From Imbricaverruca yamaguchii (taxonomy: Eukaryota; Arthropoda; Thecostraca; Neoverrucidae), in NCBI GenBank assembly GCA_034440575.1, contig JAOTOL010001621.1, positions 2,722,501 through 2,786,500 on the forward strand: a DNA stretch of 64,000 bases. The letters are read 5' to 3'. This document shows, one piece after another, positions 33,173 to 45,456 of this stretch. A program made the translations under genes and the position numbers. The notes beneath the pieces were generated by a model. The model saw nothing but the letters and a program-made list of their open reading frames with translations. It was not told the origin of the DNA and made no database searches. Numbering within the stretch: the first letter of the stretch is position 1; each line of letters starts with the position of its first letter.

Positions 33173-34508
33173 TTAACACGCGCCCTGGATGGGGGGGGGG
33201 AAATCCGCCAACCCCTCCGGTTAATCGTAGATAACTGCCGATTCTATCGGTCGATATACGCCATTTTTTTTGTACCTCCTTAGATATGAACGGCACGCTG
33301 CTTAAAAAACAAAATCAACACGAAAATCTACCGGAAATATTTTGAGTTAGGGGTCGGTAAAGTAAAAACAAATTATCGGCGCCAGACCACAAATATCGGC
33401 GCTGATGCGCTTCCCGTATATTGGCAAAAGGGACGTGTTCTTGGCAACACCAGCGACTTGTTTGATGTATATTATTATGCTACATTATTTCAAAGTCATG
33501 TCAGGTCACCGAGGTCAAGTCAGGTCAAGTTCATGACAGGTTAACACACACCCTAGAGCGGTGGAGGGCGAAATCCACCCACCCCTCCCATATTTCGTAC
33601 ACAACTCCATATTGTACCGGCCGATATACGCAATTTGTTCCGTACCTTCTTAGAAATGACCGGCGCATTGGTAAAGCAAGATAAATGAAAATGTGCCGTA
33701 AAGTTTTTAAGTTATGGTTCGTTAAAGTTTATAAAAAAATCGCAGCGCCACATCACAAAAATCGGCGCTGACGCGCTACCCGTATATTCACAAAATGGAG
33801 GTGTTCTTGACAACACTGAGCAACTTGTTTGATGCATATTGTTATGCTATATAAGTTAAAAGTGATGTTAGGTCGCCGAGGTCATCACGACAGGCTAATG
33901 GAACCAAACATGGTCAACTAGAATGTTGTCATAAATGGAAATGACTGTCATGCGATTGATGTCACTTTTCATGTTACTCCCTATACATCCGGAAATCTAC
34001 TGTTTGTCACTGTGTGCCTAAGCGTTTCTATACTTTATTCAGGTACTGCACTCCTTTCTTGGCGAATCCGATTGTGAGAGCCACCCAACGGAGCAGTCAG
34101 GTGGGCAGCCCGGTTCCGGTAACGAGAGCAGGTAATGACCTGATACAGTGCTCCTATATAGGTGACCTGGGGTCAAATGGCGGATCTGGCATATGTGCTG
34201 CATCATTAGTAATGTCCAAAACATCATTAATGACAATTTTGGAGCATTTAAAGACAATCACAGCAATCCATAACAAAGACAAGCCAAGCCACGCAAAACC
34301 AGAAAATTTGCCATTTTGACCTCATTTGACCTTGAATATATTAACCTAAGGTCACGAAATTTGTACACAATAGAGGTCACTATCGTGCCCATCAACCCTG
34401 TGAATTTCGTTGCTCTGGCCTTAATTGGAGCCGAGATCTTAGGGGGGGGCGGAATTCGCCCCCCTCCAGTGCGCGTAAGTTTCAGAGACCCTCCAGGGCG
34501 CGTGTTAA
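33173..34508 (+). mobile_element. Family B element, full 1,336 bp (copy B4)
   Basis: Starts TTAACACGCGCCCTGGATGG and ends CCCTCCAGGGCGCGTGTTAA. The duplicated left unit begins at the internal TTAA at 33541. The AGGTCA half-sites at 33503, 33512 and 33522 are spaced 3 and 4 bp. This is the same length and structure as B2, so the internally duplicated form is the regular family architecture. Confidence 0.88.
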
Positions 34509-34559
34509 CTCTTAGGAGACCTGATTCCTTAGCTGCCCATCCCAAATACCATCTGAATT

Positions 34560-36525
34560 CCAGTCCAGTTGTCCATGACTATTGGGGTTGGTGATGTAGG
34601 GAGTGGGGATATTCATCTTTAGGGGCCGTCTCAAGCTTGCATGGGCCTTTCTCAGCCATCGAAAACCTTTCCAGCTTGCATTACATCTGTCTCCAAGACA
34701 GGTCTCACAATTTCTAACAAACTTCACCTGCTCCCAGAAATTTCTTAACTATTAAGGGCTTTGCTAATCCATCCGCGTCCCTCCCAAGATTCAGGAACAT
34801 CCCAGTACCATCCTCTGTAGCCCTCAGGTTTTTTTGCAAGTCTTCGACAGCCTATCGGGCTTGCAAGGACACTTCAGCTCTGAAGCCTGTCCCCAGTATT
34901 CACTAGTGTTACAACCATTGCTAGCCCTTAGGATTTATCAGGGGACAATGTTTTTCTCATAGGGACCCCTTCAAGTCTCGTGGGCTTTCCAGTACTCTCC
35001 TCGTTGGCGCTCAGTCCTCCCTTTTTAATCATCGAGGACCCACTGCAGCTGTTAGTAGCACTTCCCAGTCCTCGACAGCCTTTGTAGCTGAAGGGCTTTT
35101 TGGCTCTGATGCGGTCCCCCAGCATTCCTCACAGTCATTGCTGACTTTGCAGTCTCTCCTTAGCTTTCAGTGGCCTCTGTTCGCCCTCAGGTCCCCTCTC
35201 AAGCTGCTACGGCCTTTATCAGCTATCAATAGCTCTGCTGGTTTTAAGAATATTCTGGGCCTGAAACTGGCACTAAATGATTGAAACAGTACTCGCCAGC
35301 ACGACAGCGAAAGATTCGGCTGAGAGCGAATCTTTCGCTCTCAGGGGACCCGCTATATCTATTAGGGCCTTCTCAAGCTCAGAATGAATCAAGTCAAGCA
35401 CTTGACGGCTCTCAGAGGCCCTATTGGTCCATCCCCCACACACAGTAATCCTCTTCAGGCGGCCCTTAAGGCGGTCGTCTGGGGAGCTCCTCGCACCCGC
35501 AAAGGGGCGGCTGCCACTTCGCTCCCTGGCTACGCTACTGCTTTTTGATAGTCCGGGATCTTTCCATGGGCTCAGATGCCCTTTACGTCGCACCGAGAAA
35601 CCTCCACTTCGGCCCAGGCCGTCTCCATGGCTCAGGCCTCTTCCTCGCCCTGAGGCTCTCTGTCAACTATGGTGTCCTTTTCCATCAGCGTGAGCGAAAG
35701 CCGATCCCGTAACATCGCACGTCTGGCTAGACGCCCCTTCCGTCGGTTCAGCCCCCATCCACCTACGTCGGCTCAGCGGCCTCTGTCGTGGTGCATGCTC
35801 CTTCGTTCGGTCGGATGCCACTCTTTCAACAGCTTAGGCCTCCTCTATCAGGACAGGGGTTCCTATGCGGCGTCGGCTCGGGCACCATTCATATCTCCTT
35901 TGGGTCCTCTCCGATGGTTCGGGATTCTCCCGACCTGCTGCTGGTAGTCCGCTCTGTTGGTCCAAGGGCACTCCTTGACGCCTCAAGATCTTCTCCGGCC
36001 GGCCGATGGCCCTCCATTAAGCAGCTTGGATCCTCTCCATCAGGTCAGGAGCACCTTGCAATCCTTCGGCCCAATCCGTCGGCCCAGGTATTATTTATAT
36101 CGGTAAGAGGTCCTCTCCGGAAACTCTTTCCAAAAGTGTGGATCCCTCCATCAGATCAAAACAATTTCTTTGACTTGGGTCTCGCAATCAGACCAGGGAC
36201 CCTTCACATTGGCTCGGGGCTCTCCGTCATGCTGGGGATCTTTCAATGATGTGGGACCACTCTGCCGACCAGGCCACCCTCCACGTTGGCCCAGCCCACC
36301 GTCCTCAACAGCTGCCTATGGGCAATGCTTTGATTCGGGCCTCTTCATCGTCCCTGGAACCCTCTCCGTCAGCTCGGCCCCTTTCGTCGATTTGAGTGCC
36401 CTATACGTCGGTCCAGGTATCATTGTGGGCCGTCTGCGCTTGCTCCTTGAGTGCGGTTACCTGGGCGACCCCGCGAACCCTCCAGGACTCGTTTCGACCT
36501 TCCCGGTTACACTACTGCGGTGAAA
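34560..36525. repeat. Degenerate C/T-rich tandem-like field
   Basis: For about 2 kb the plus strand repeats loose phrases such as GGCCCTCTCCGTCGGCTC, TTCTCAAGCTTGC.GGGCCT and TCCTTCAGCTCTGAGGCC with poor periodicity. It reads like a very old satellite or minisatellite. Long plus frames (35424-35693, 35788-36249, 36170-36523) are probably composition-driven. Confidence 0.5.
35306..35344. repeat. Two overlapping perfect hairpins
   Basis: AGCGAAAGATTCG (35306-35318) pairs with 35327-35339 over an 8-nt loop. CTGAGAGCGAA (35320-35330) pairs with 35334-35344 over a 3-nt loop. The segment 35327-35339 can take part in either fold. Confidence 0.85.
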
Positions 36526-37621
36526 AGGAACGGAGCAACTAACGCAATTAATTAAAGGTATTGTTTCTCTAATGGCCTAACGATAGTAAATAGATGAAAA
36601 TAATTGGAATCGGGATGTGTTGGTAGTATAGTGCTCATGAAAGGGTGGATTTATTCGCTGATGCTGTGCTCTCTTACTAACATGGTCATCCCCTTATGCT
36701 GGAGATTGTGCCATCCCCCTCTACCACCAACTAGAAAGCTAACCGCTCCCCTCCCCTAGAAGGTGGCCGGCTGCTTCCTTCCGCGAATATCCGATTGGAC
36801 CTCCTCCTCAGGAAGCAGCCGGCCGTCTCGGCGATCAAGGGCGATTCATCTGTTTTACTTTCGCTGTCATGGTTACTCACGGAAATTGTCATCGCGGAAA
36901 GCATATCACAGCTCAGCCATTGGGAGCCAGGCACCATCGTCTGTATTCATCTCTGTGATATGGGCAATTATTATTTTGTCCCGAAGGTTTTTAAACGGCG
37001 AATTCAAGCTTTTATCTTAATACAGGATTATGTCGCGATAAGCTTGTCGCGATAAATTTGTCGGGATAAATTAAAACTCATTTAGTTACGTCAAGATGCA
37101 TCGAGAAAACCAATATGTGTGTTCACACATCGGCATCACAACGACAAAGATTCAGTGCACATATTATCTTGACTTTTGTCTGATTTTGTCATACAGCTGC
37201 ACTTCCAAAAAACCGTGACAAACCTCATAATATTCTTTGGCTTCAGGCTTTGTGTGTCACGCACCGTAACCAGGCATTCGAAGAAACGGTCTAGCCTGGC
37301 TATGCGCGGACGTACCTTGACATTGGCATGCTACTCCGTTTGGTGTGCATAGTTCACATGCAAATGCTCCGAAGTCATCACAAACAAGATTCACATCTAT
37401 CGTCCCCATAGATACTGCGGTAGTGCACACTCAGTCTTACCTGTCCATTATCGATGCACTGTAAGATCACAGTACCTCTGTATTGGCTATTCTATGTCTG
37501 GCTGCAAACGCTGTTGGTTAGAGCTCTGCTCTCATGCGACTGACCCTGTCCGGGGGAAGAGTCGGCTGTGGGGTGCACGTCCGTGGACGTGTATGGTACC
37601 TGGACTATGGCATCTCTATGG
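36526..37621. other. Unassigned
   Basis: No gene or shared repeat. GCTGTTGGTTAGAGCTCTGCTCTC near 37510 resembles a tRNA-derived A-box region, but no B box follows. Confidence 0.4.
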
Positions 37622-38056
<435 letters not shown>

Positions 38057-38906
38057 TTCACCCGCGTCGTCCTTCCGATCAAATCCTCACCCCGTCTCAG
38101 GGAGGGGGGGCGGATAGTAACCCCCTCCAAAATCCAAACCAATCGTCGCGCGAAAACGAAAGAGGTGCCATCGGAAAGCGCTCGATGATTAGGGTCCGGA
38201 TCCACTCCCAAAATAATTTCCCCCAAAAGTGACGTCACCAGGGGGCTATATTTTCACGACTTTTCACGACTTACATTATGTTTTTGGCTCTGGGGAGTTC
38301 ATTTTAGGGATGTATGAATAAACAACATTTATTTGGGATGAAGAAGGGACATAAAAATCGACCAGGCCCATAAAATGGTTTGGTCCTCCCAATTTTTTTC
38401 ATTTAAAAATTTTGAGTTTTTAATTTTCTTTAATTTTCCTTTTCCAATGGGTTGAGCAGACCGAGACACGTTGTTGGAAGTTAACTTGCCCTAGTACAAA
38501 ATAACAGAATCTAGCACCAGAATCTACCAGAATTTAGCCAGAATCTTCTATTTGAACTGCAATTGGCAAATAAGCAAAATTTATATATAGTCAAAGACGA
38601 AAAAAAGAAAAAAATTAAACTCATGCGTTTTGTTGTACCCCTAAGGATAAGAAAACGCTGAAAGTTTCATTAAAATATCTGGATCCGTTAAAGCGTGACG
38701 ACTGGTTTAACGTTTTTGGAGGTGACCTCACTTGACCTGGACTCGTTAACCCTAGATGGCCTGACTTCAAAATTTTAAACAGCATGTCAAATTGATGTGG
38801 GAAAAGGAATGCAAAATTTGTGCGCGCTGCTCCTGCGCCGTAAGTCCACTATCCGCGAAAAGCCTGAGGGAGGCGGATGAAGACCCCCCGAAACGGGACG
38901 GGTTAA
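38057..38906 (+). mobile_element. Family A element, full length (A11)
   Basis: 850 bp from TTCACCCGCGTCGTC (left TTAA mutated to TTCA) to CGAAACGGGACGGGTTAA. Contains AAAAGTGACGTCACCAGGG with TGACGTCA at 38230-38237. Confidence 0.85.
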
Positions 38907-39180
38907 TAAATGTAATTAATGCTCACTAAAGCTCAAATAGCCAACCGAGACCAAGGAACGGTATGGCTTTAATATCCTCCACCATTCAACTGAGTATCAT
39001 ATATTCGTCACAAATGGTCCAATAAGCTTGTCTTGTTATACATTTCGTGCCACATACAAATGAGATTGAGACAAAGTAAGCAATAGGACGAGACGAAAGA
39101 GGTAATATCATTTAAGATGTACATCCGACTGATGCTTTCAAAACACATTGATGTGGTTATGCTATGTGGTCATGCTATGC
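38907..39180. other. Unassigned
   Basis: Nothing recognised. Confidence 0.4.
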
Positions 39181-39594
39181 CAGCTGTTGATACCGATGGC
39201 TTCAGCAGCTGGCTGTTCAATGGTTGCAAGAGATACATTTCATATCGCTCTTGGACACCACACAGTGAATGCAAACACAAGAAAATGATAATTCACTTGA
39301 ATTAAAACAATTCATTCCTTCCTACCTAGTCTTCTACGTAGTTCACAAAATCACGAATATATCGAATCGTAATCTTGTAACATGGCTAGCCAGTCAGTGT
39401 CGAAGGTTGCATACGTTTAGCAACAGCAGTAGTGACGATGATAGCTCGAGGAGTGAGCGGATGAGTGGCTGTCCTACTACCTGGTGCCCCGCCATGATGT
39501 TCGGTGCCTCTGGCCGGAGGTCTGTGTGTGTGAAACTGTGCCTGTGCTTGGTGCTTGGTCACAGAGACACATGAATTTACAGGGGGTCAGTACT
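39181..39594 (+). repeat. Family E repeat, plus orientation
   Basis: Collinear and highly similar to the reverse complement of 47361-47757 (CAATGGTTGCAAG, ACACAGTGAATGCA, CGTAATCTTG.AACATGGCTAG, GATGATAGCTCGAGGAGTGAGCGG, CTGTGCCTGTGCTTGGTG). It retains an uninterrupted GTTGATAC (39186-39193), the empty target of the hAT-like element in the other copy. Confidence 0.85.
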
Positions 39595-39597
39595 GAA

Positions 39598-40018
39598 AGA
39601 GTATCAATCAAAAGTAGCGCAAATATACGTAAACGCAAGAGTACGTAGGTGCAAAGGTATGCATGGGAAAATGTGCGTAAGCGCAAATGTACGTAAACGC
39701 AAAGGTACATAAGCGCAAATCTGCGTAAGCGCAACAGTACTCAAACGTAAAATAATACAAGAGCAAAGATATGTATGAGCCAATGTGCGTACATTTAGGA
39801 ATGCGTATTTTTCCATTTAAACACATTTGTTTGAACAAATATGTCATGCGTACATTTGCTCTTCCCTATATTTCATCCTACGTTCATTTACCATGAGTAC
39901 ATTTGCCATATAAACTTTTGTGCTCAGGCATATCTGTGCTTTCGTACATTTTCTTACGTGCACCCGAAACTCGTACATTTAAACACGTACAATTGAACCA
40001 CGTATATCTGGAAAATTA
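39598..40018. repeat. Degenerate TACGTACATTTGCGC array, left part
   Basis: Irregular 10-15-bp repetition of GTACATTTGCG-like words. The first half is in minus sense (CGCAAATGTACG) and the second half in plus sense (GCGTACATTTGCTC). The same words resume at 45457, on the far side of the LINE. Confidence 0.75.
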
Positions 40019-40496
40019 TGCTTTTTTTTGTTTGTTTTTTGTTTTTTTAAAAATAAAATAAAATTTCCCTACCCATTAATAGGTAGGCAGGAGTGCCCTT
40101 CCATACCCGTGCGACCTAATTACGTTAAATTCCAAGGGTGAGAGGTAGGTCATGGTAAGCAAATCAAGGCAGGTCACACCACTCCCCCTCCTGTTTCTTG
40201 CTGGACAGATCCCGCCACCAGATATTAGTAAAAGATGTTCCTGAAGCCCTCTCAGACAATTAGCAATGCTAGTAACGTCTTCGAGGGCTCCACGAAAATA
40301 ACTGCTATAGGTGTTAATGGGGAAATAATACAAAATCATAACCTTGCACATGCATTTCCTAAACTACTACAACACTAAGGAGAAAGGACGACCAAGTATG
40401 AAGAGGAAGAAAGAAAAGAAAACATGATTCTTAAACGAAAATGTCCAAATGATACCAGATCACCATGCATAGCACATCACCATTACCAACATATTA

Positions 40497-41084
40497 TTAA
40501 AAAAGTTCATATTTTCTAATAATGTATTGTCTGATGTGTTTCTTCAAGATAATTTTACTCCTAGGTACATCATCAATCCTGTGGAAGTGAGAGCAGATTA
40601 TTTTATTCCAGGCTTTTGGTGCAATAAAGGGTAATGAAAACATTCTATAATTGATATCAGAAAAGGGCATTTGAAAATGTTGTCTAACTCTGAGGCCACC
40701 TTGTTCATAAAGTTGAAACATATTAGAAAGAGGTGCTGGTAATGATTGATTTAGAAAACCTAGCATGATGTAAATACATTGCTCATCAACTATGTCCAGA
40801 AACTTTAGAACTCTATGTTTAATAAACAATTCATTTGTATGGTATAAGTACGGTTTCTTATCAACAATCCTAATAACACGCTTCTGCAACTTAATAATTT
40901 TATCAAGCTTAGAGTGATACGTACTTCCCCAGACAACAGCACAATAATTTAAATATGGCAATATTAGAAAATTATACAGAAGAAGCAATTCACAAGTTGA
41001 TAAAAAGTACCTAGACTTGCCTATAATTCCAATATTCCTGCTAAGTTTTGAAGAGATGGCATTTATATGGCTTTTCCATGTCAT
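40497..41084 (-). pseudogene. LINE ORF2 C-terminal region
   Basis: This frame of 195 codons continues after a lesion at 41085-41160. It begins MTWKSHINAISSKLSRNIG, the typical segment after the RT thumb, and includes LPYLNYCAVVWGSTY and KIIKLQKRVIRIV. It ends PKAWNKI...LKKHIRQYII, the same region that is preserved in the fragment at 3062-3400. No RNase H motif is seen. The two LINE copies are clearly different subfamilies. Confidence 0.88.
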
Positions 41085-41161
41085 GTCTTCATCAATAAAT
41101 ACACCTAAATATTTTATACAGCCTTCTAATATTGGAAGTATTTATTTTGACATGAAGGTCA

Positions 41162-42247
41162 TCACATGGTTTCCTGGAAAAAAATTTGATATCCAGTCTT
41201 CTCAGCATTAATAGATAATCTGTTGGTATGAAACCACGTAATTATTTTGGGTATTACCTCATTTACTTTACTTTGTAATTCAGAATGATCATTAGCTGTA
41301 ATAGTTACGGCAGTGTCATCTGCAAATAGGTAAAAGCTAGCCAAATTGGAAACATTGCAAAGATCGTTAATGTATAAAGTAAATAGCAGAGGTCCAAGAA
41401 TCGAACCTTGAGGAACACCTTTTGTGATATGTAATGGTTGGGAGATGATGTCATGTATCTTGGTTCTTTGATATCTATTTGATAAGTATGAAGCTAACAG
41501 TTTATATATATTTCCTCTAAAGCCAATAAAGTTCAATTTTTGTAACAAAATGCTGATGCTGACGGTGTCAAAAGCTTTTTTTAAATCAAGATACAGAGTA
41601 CAAACTAATTTATTATTTACAAGGGATTTGGTTACTTCGTTATGCATCAGAGCAATTGGCATGTATGCGCTGTGTTTTTTTCTGAAGCCGAATTGCAATG
41701 GGTGCATGATATTATTTTCATTTACAAATGATGATACCCAAAAATGTATTAATCTTTCCAGTACTTTCGAAAATATTGGTAGCAAAGAGATTGGCCTATA
41801 ATTAGTAAATTTATTATTTTTCCCTGCTTTATATACAGGAATTATAACTGCAGATTTTAATCTATCAGGGAATATTGCAGTGTTCAGACAAAGATTAAAG
41901 AAATATGTTAGATGTTGTAAAATACTTCTATATGTTCCAATCAAAATTTTTGTACTAATTTTATCCATACCTCCACCAACAGGGTTTAAAGTCTTAATAA
42001 TGTCTTCAATCTGAGCATCATTAACAGAAGGAATATTGTTAATGCTTGCATAATTAGGCTGTGTAAGATAATTTAATGGACTGATGTGTGTCACAGGTAT
42101 TTTCGTTTCCAACTCACTACCTATCGTTGAAAAAAATGTATTAAATTTATCAGGTATTTGTTCATTTTCACAGGTAGTCCCAGAGTTATCAGCAAGACAC
42201 ATTGGAGGAACTGTTTGCAATTCATTCTTGTTGATAATTTCATTCAA
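41162..42247 (-). pseudogene. LINE reverse transcriptase core
   Basis: An open frame of 361 codons contains the non-LTR reverse transcriptase series: NYRPISLLP at residues 149-157, QFGFRKKHS at 185-193, LDLKKAFDTV at 220-229 with the first catalytic Asp, GVPQGSILGPLLF at 277-289, and the FADD catalytic pair at 308-311. These motifs and the endonuclease upstream place it in the Jockey/CR1 group; clade assignment within that group is inferred. It overlaps the endonuclease frame by 4 bp through a frameshift, and ends in a frameshift before the C-terminal region at 40497-41084. The catalytic residues are intact, so decay is recent or mild. Confidence 0.9.
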
Positions 42248-43469
42248 ATACTTCCATGTTTTTTGCCATCACCTTTGCTATCCTGAAATGCCCTCTTGTA
42301 ATATAATCGTTTCGCATCCCTAAGCACATTGCAAAGCATGTTCCTATACATTTTGTATTTATTTTCATTCAGTAAAATTTTATTCCTAATATATTTTGCA
42401 TATAGTTTATTTTTTGTATTTATTGAACACAGAAGTGCAGGGGTTACCCATGGTTTAATTGGATTCTTTCTTCTACTGGGTGTAAAAGTTTTAGATAGTT
42501 TTTGTATACCTGTTTCATAAGCTTTAATAAGTTTGTTGCATGCTTGATTAGCATCAGTCTCATCTTGAAAGGCTTCCAATGTACTAATGAGGTGATCATT
42601 TAATTCACTTATTTTATTCTTATCAAAGACTGTCACTGAATGTCTTGTTATAGTTGTGCTTTGAATTAATGACAGATTAAGAAAAACTGGAAAATGATCC
42701 GATAAATCATGAAGTAGAATTCCTGAATTGTTCACTACATTGACATCATTTATAAATATATTATCCAAAAGGGCATCAGAATTATTAGAAATCCGGGTCG
42801 CTTTCGAGATGGTTGGGAAAAATCCATAGGAATTTAACATATTCATAAAACTAAGTGTGGGTTTATCAGAGTGATATTTCAAAACATTGTAATTGAAGTC
42901 CCCTGTTATGACACATGTACACTTAGTGTTTTCCAATGAATCAAGGATTTTTTTCCAAGTAGTCCATAAATAAAGTATGGCTCAGGTTTGGAGGTCTATA
43001 TATTTCCCCACTAGGAATCTCTTTGCTGTTGCACCCAACTTCATTTTGATTTCCAAAAACTTGTCTCAAAATGATCACTCTCCAGGTCTTTTCTTTCCCT
43101 AGCCTCATATCTATTACTTACATATATTGCTGTACCTCCACCTTCACCTCCTTTTCTACTAGATGCAAAAAGATTATAATTTTTTAGACTAAAGTATTGC
43201 TCTAAATCTTTCTTCAACCATGTCTCTGACACACAAATAACTGACCAATCAACTTCAAAATTTGTTAGAAGCGTAATAACATCATCAAATTTATTCTTGA
43301 GGGACCTTGCATTGATATGAAGTACTGAGAACCCAACATTCAAGTTAAGTGGTTGAGGTAATGAATAATATTTACACTGTGACAGTATATGTTCATGAGG
43401 AGTGTATTTATCACTCAAATCATTCCCTAGCAACTCCAATGTAGCTCCTTCAAGTTTTAGCCCACTCAT
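42244..43469 (-). pseudogene. LINE AP-endonuclease domain, two frames
   Basis: In the living element this domain nicks target DNA so that reverse transcription can prime from it. The first frame (43041-43469) has HINARSLKNKFDDV at residues 51-63, SETWL at 81-85 with the catalytic Glu, and GGTAIYVS at 111-118. A frameshift follows; the IYRPPNLSHTLFM segment lies in another frame at about 42945-43010. The second frame (42244-42936) has GDFN at residues 12-15, LLDNIF at 56-61 and SDHFPV at 79-84, the terminal His motif of the fold. All main endonuclease motifs are present, but they cannot be translated as one protein without repair. Confidence 0.88.
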
Positions 43470-43480
43470 TAATCAGGGAA

Positions 43481-45397
43481 TGAGCCAACTGGAAATGGTG
43501 ATTTGTTCTGGAAATGGAAAACTTGGAATAATAATTGTGCATGAACAATGAACTAGAACACAAAATGGACAATGAGTGATTGGAAAGTAAAATGGAAAAA
43601 GGAAATTAGAGGTAAAGCTCACACCATTAAGAATCATAGTTAGACAAACAAATCTAGATAGTTTTATGCTTAAATAAGATGATAGAGGAGCAAGGATTAT
43701 ATTGCAAGTGAAAGGAACACTTGCCAGGACCATGTGTGGGAAGTTGTCAACTATCCCCGCAGCAGTAAACTTCGGAACACCGGTTGTCCACGACACCCCT
43801 CCCTCCCTAGGCAGCAATTTACAATTTAATGACAATAACATCTCCAAGCAGCATGCTCTCTCATATGTCAACATAATGGCAGATTAATACATGTTCAATG
43901 TTCAAAATAAAAAAATAAAAAATAAAAAATAAAAAATATCAGATTGAAATGATTATAAGCAAGTCAGCAACTAGCTGCCTTCTGTTGTATTAACTTGCCA
44001 AGAACATCAACTGATGATTATAACATATGCAGAAAGAATAATCATTAACTAATTGCATTGCATGTTAGTCAAAGGTCATTGAAATATTGTTCATTCAAGC
44101 TGTGATTTTACAATAAATATTTACCTTCAGTTAATTTTATATGAAACTTTTATCATGTTAAGGTTCCAATTACTAGTCTTCCGGTTGATTAAGGGACCAG
44201 GGAGCAGCATTGCCATGGTTTTTTTTATGGTCAATCATCTTTCATAACATATGGTACAGATGGATAGTTGTAATACATGCATGCTATTGCAGTCTCATAC
44301 AATCCCAGCCTCAAGTTATTACAAGCTTGACATGATATGATCAAATTCATCAAGATGATGATTGCTTTGAAATTAAAAAGTGCACAAGTGTATAAGCCCC
44401 CAGTGTCCAGGTTAAAATATTAAAACTGGTGCTTTTCAGCAACCCACATACATGCATACACACATTCACTCGACTTGTACCGAAGTTGGTCCAATAGCAC
44501 AATGGCAGACCAATCCGGTACCAGCCTGGGGGCTTGATGCAAGTGAAATGTCACATTGATCACCCAGAAGTATCAAGTCAAGCAAGCATTAAAAACTTGT
44601 ACCAGTGAGGAAGTAAAACATCACTGTTGGCATTTGGGTAGCAGTGTATGCCTGCATTCACACCAAATGAAGGTGCAGCATTCACAGCATGCTCCTCTGC
44701 CTCTCCAAAATGTCACGAAAGCATACTGACCAACACTCCAACCCTGAACAACCCGCTCTACCTGACCCTGACACAGGGAAGCTTAGTATCAGTGCATTAC
44801 ATCTGATTAAAATTAGCTTAATATGTAATATGTGCGCAGAAACTGTATCATCCTTGAACGGACATTTTGAATCAAGAGATAATATTCATTTCTTGAATAT
44901 TAATTTTGATTTATGGTTCGTTCATCTTGGATGAATAATTAGTATTTATTTTGTGCAAAAGGACGGTGAGGCATGTAATCTTATATTGTGCAAGTTCCTG
45001 GCATTCTATTTATTGTAAATTTACTACCTTCCTGAATTTAAAAGCTGATGCATAGCTGCCCCAGGGAGGGGGGAAGCTGCTGACTTCCGATGCCAATTTG
45101 TACTAGTCAGCTGTGCTATTGTATTGATATAAGGGATAATTGGAAGCAACAGTTGATTGTACCAATGTAAATGTTATTTTTAAGTGTAACTGCTGCTTAG
45201 TTATCTGTCCAAATAATGTGGTAGATACCCTGATATAATTATTTTTGTTTCTTAGCTAGCAGTTCACCTAGGAGGTCTAAATGAGCAGTGAGGTTGGTAT
45301 CTGGGTAGTTAGGTAACCTGCACTACCCAGGGGGTAGGACTTGGTCTGATGCTTGGTTAGTTGGTATTGAGCCAGGTACCAGGTATATAGGTAAATA
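43481..45397. other. Unassigned, between LINE and array
   Basis: Contains (AAAAAT)n at 43905-43937 and an inverted pair AAGCCCCCAG (about 44394) and CTGGGGGCTT (about 44526). No gene is recognised. Part may be the LINE 5' UTR or a second insert, since the array resumes only at 45457. Confidence 0.4.
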
Positions 45398-45446
45398 GAT
45401 ACTAGATACTAGTATCTATAATAGATACTAGATACTACTAGATACT
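45398..45446. repeat. (ATACTAG)n short repeat
   Basis: AGATACTAGATACTAGTATCTATAATAGATACTAG with internal palindromic ACTAGT. Confidence 0.8.
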
Positions 45447-45456
45447 TTCTAAACCC

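Larger units (their letters stand above)
40020..43480 (-). mobile_element. CR1/Jockey-type LINE, nearly complete, frameshifted
   Basis: A minus-strand non-LTR retrotransposon with AP-type endonuclease followed by reverse transcriptase, then a 3' UTR of about 440 bp. It ends in an A-rich tail (plus-strand T-rich at 40020-40062). No RNase H domain or second ORF was recognised. The coding region is split into four frames by lesions near 42940-43040, 42245 and 41085-41160. It interrupts the TACGTACATTTGCGC array. The 5' boundary is uncertain: open but unrecognised sequence continues to about 43874, and a (AAAAAT)n tract lies at 43905-43937. Confidence 0.88.

Noticed and set aside
37503..37570. 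tRNA or tRNA-derived SINE
   Set aside because: GTTGGTTAGAGCTCTG resembles an A-box region, but there is no B box and no cloverleaf could be drawn.
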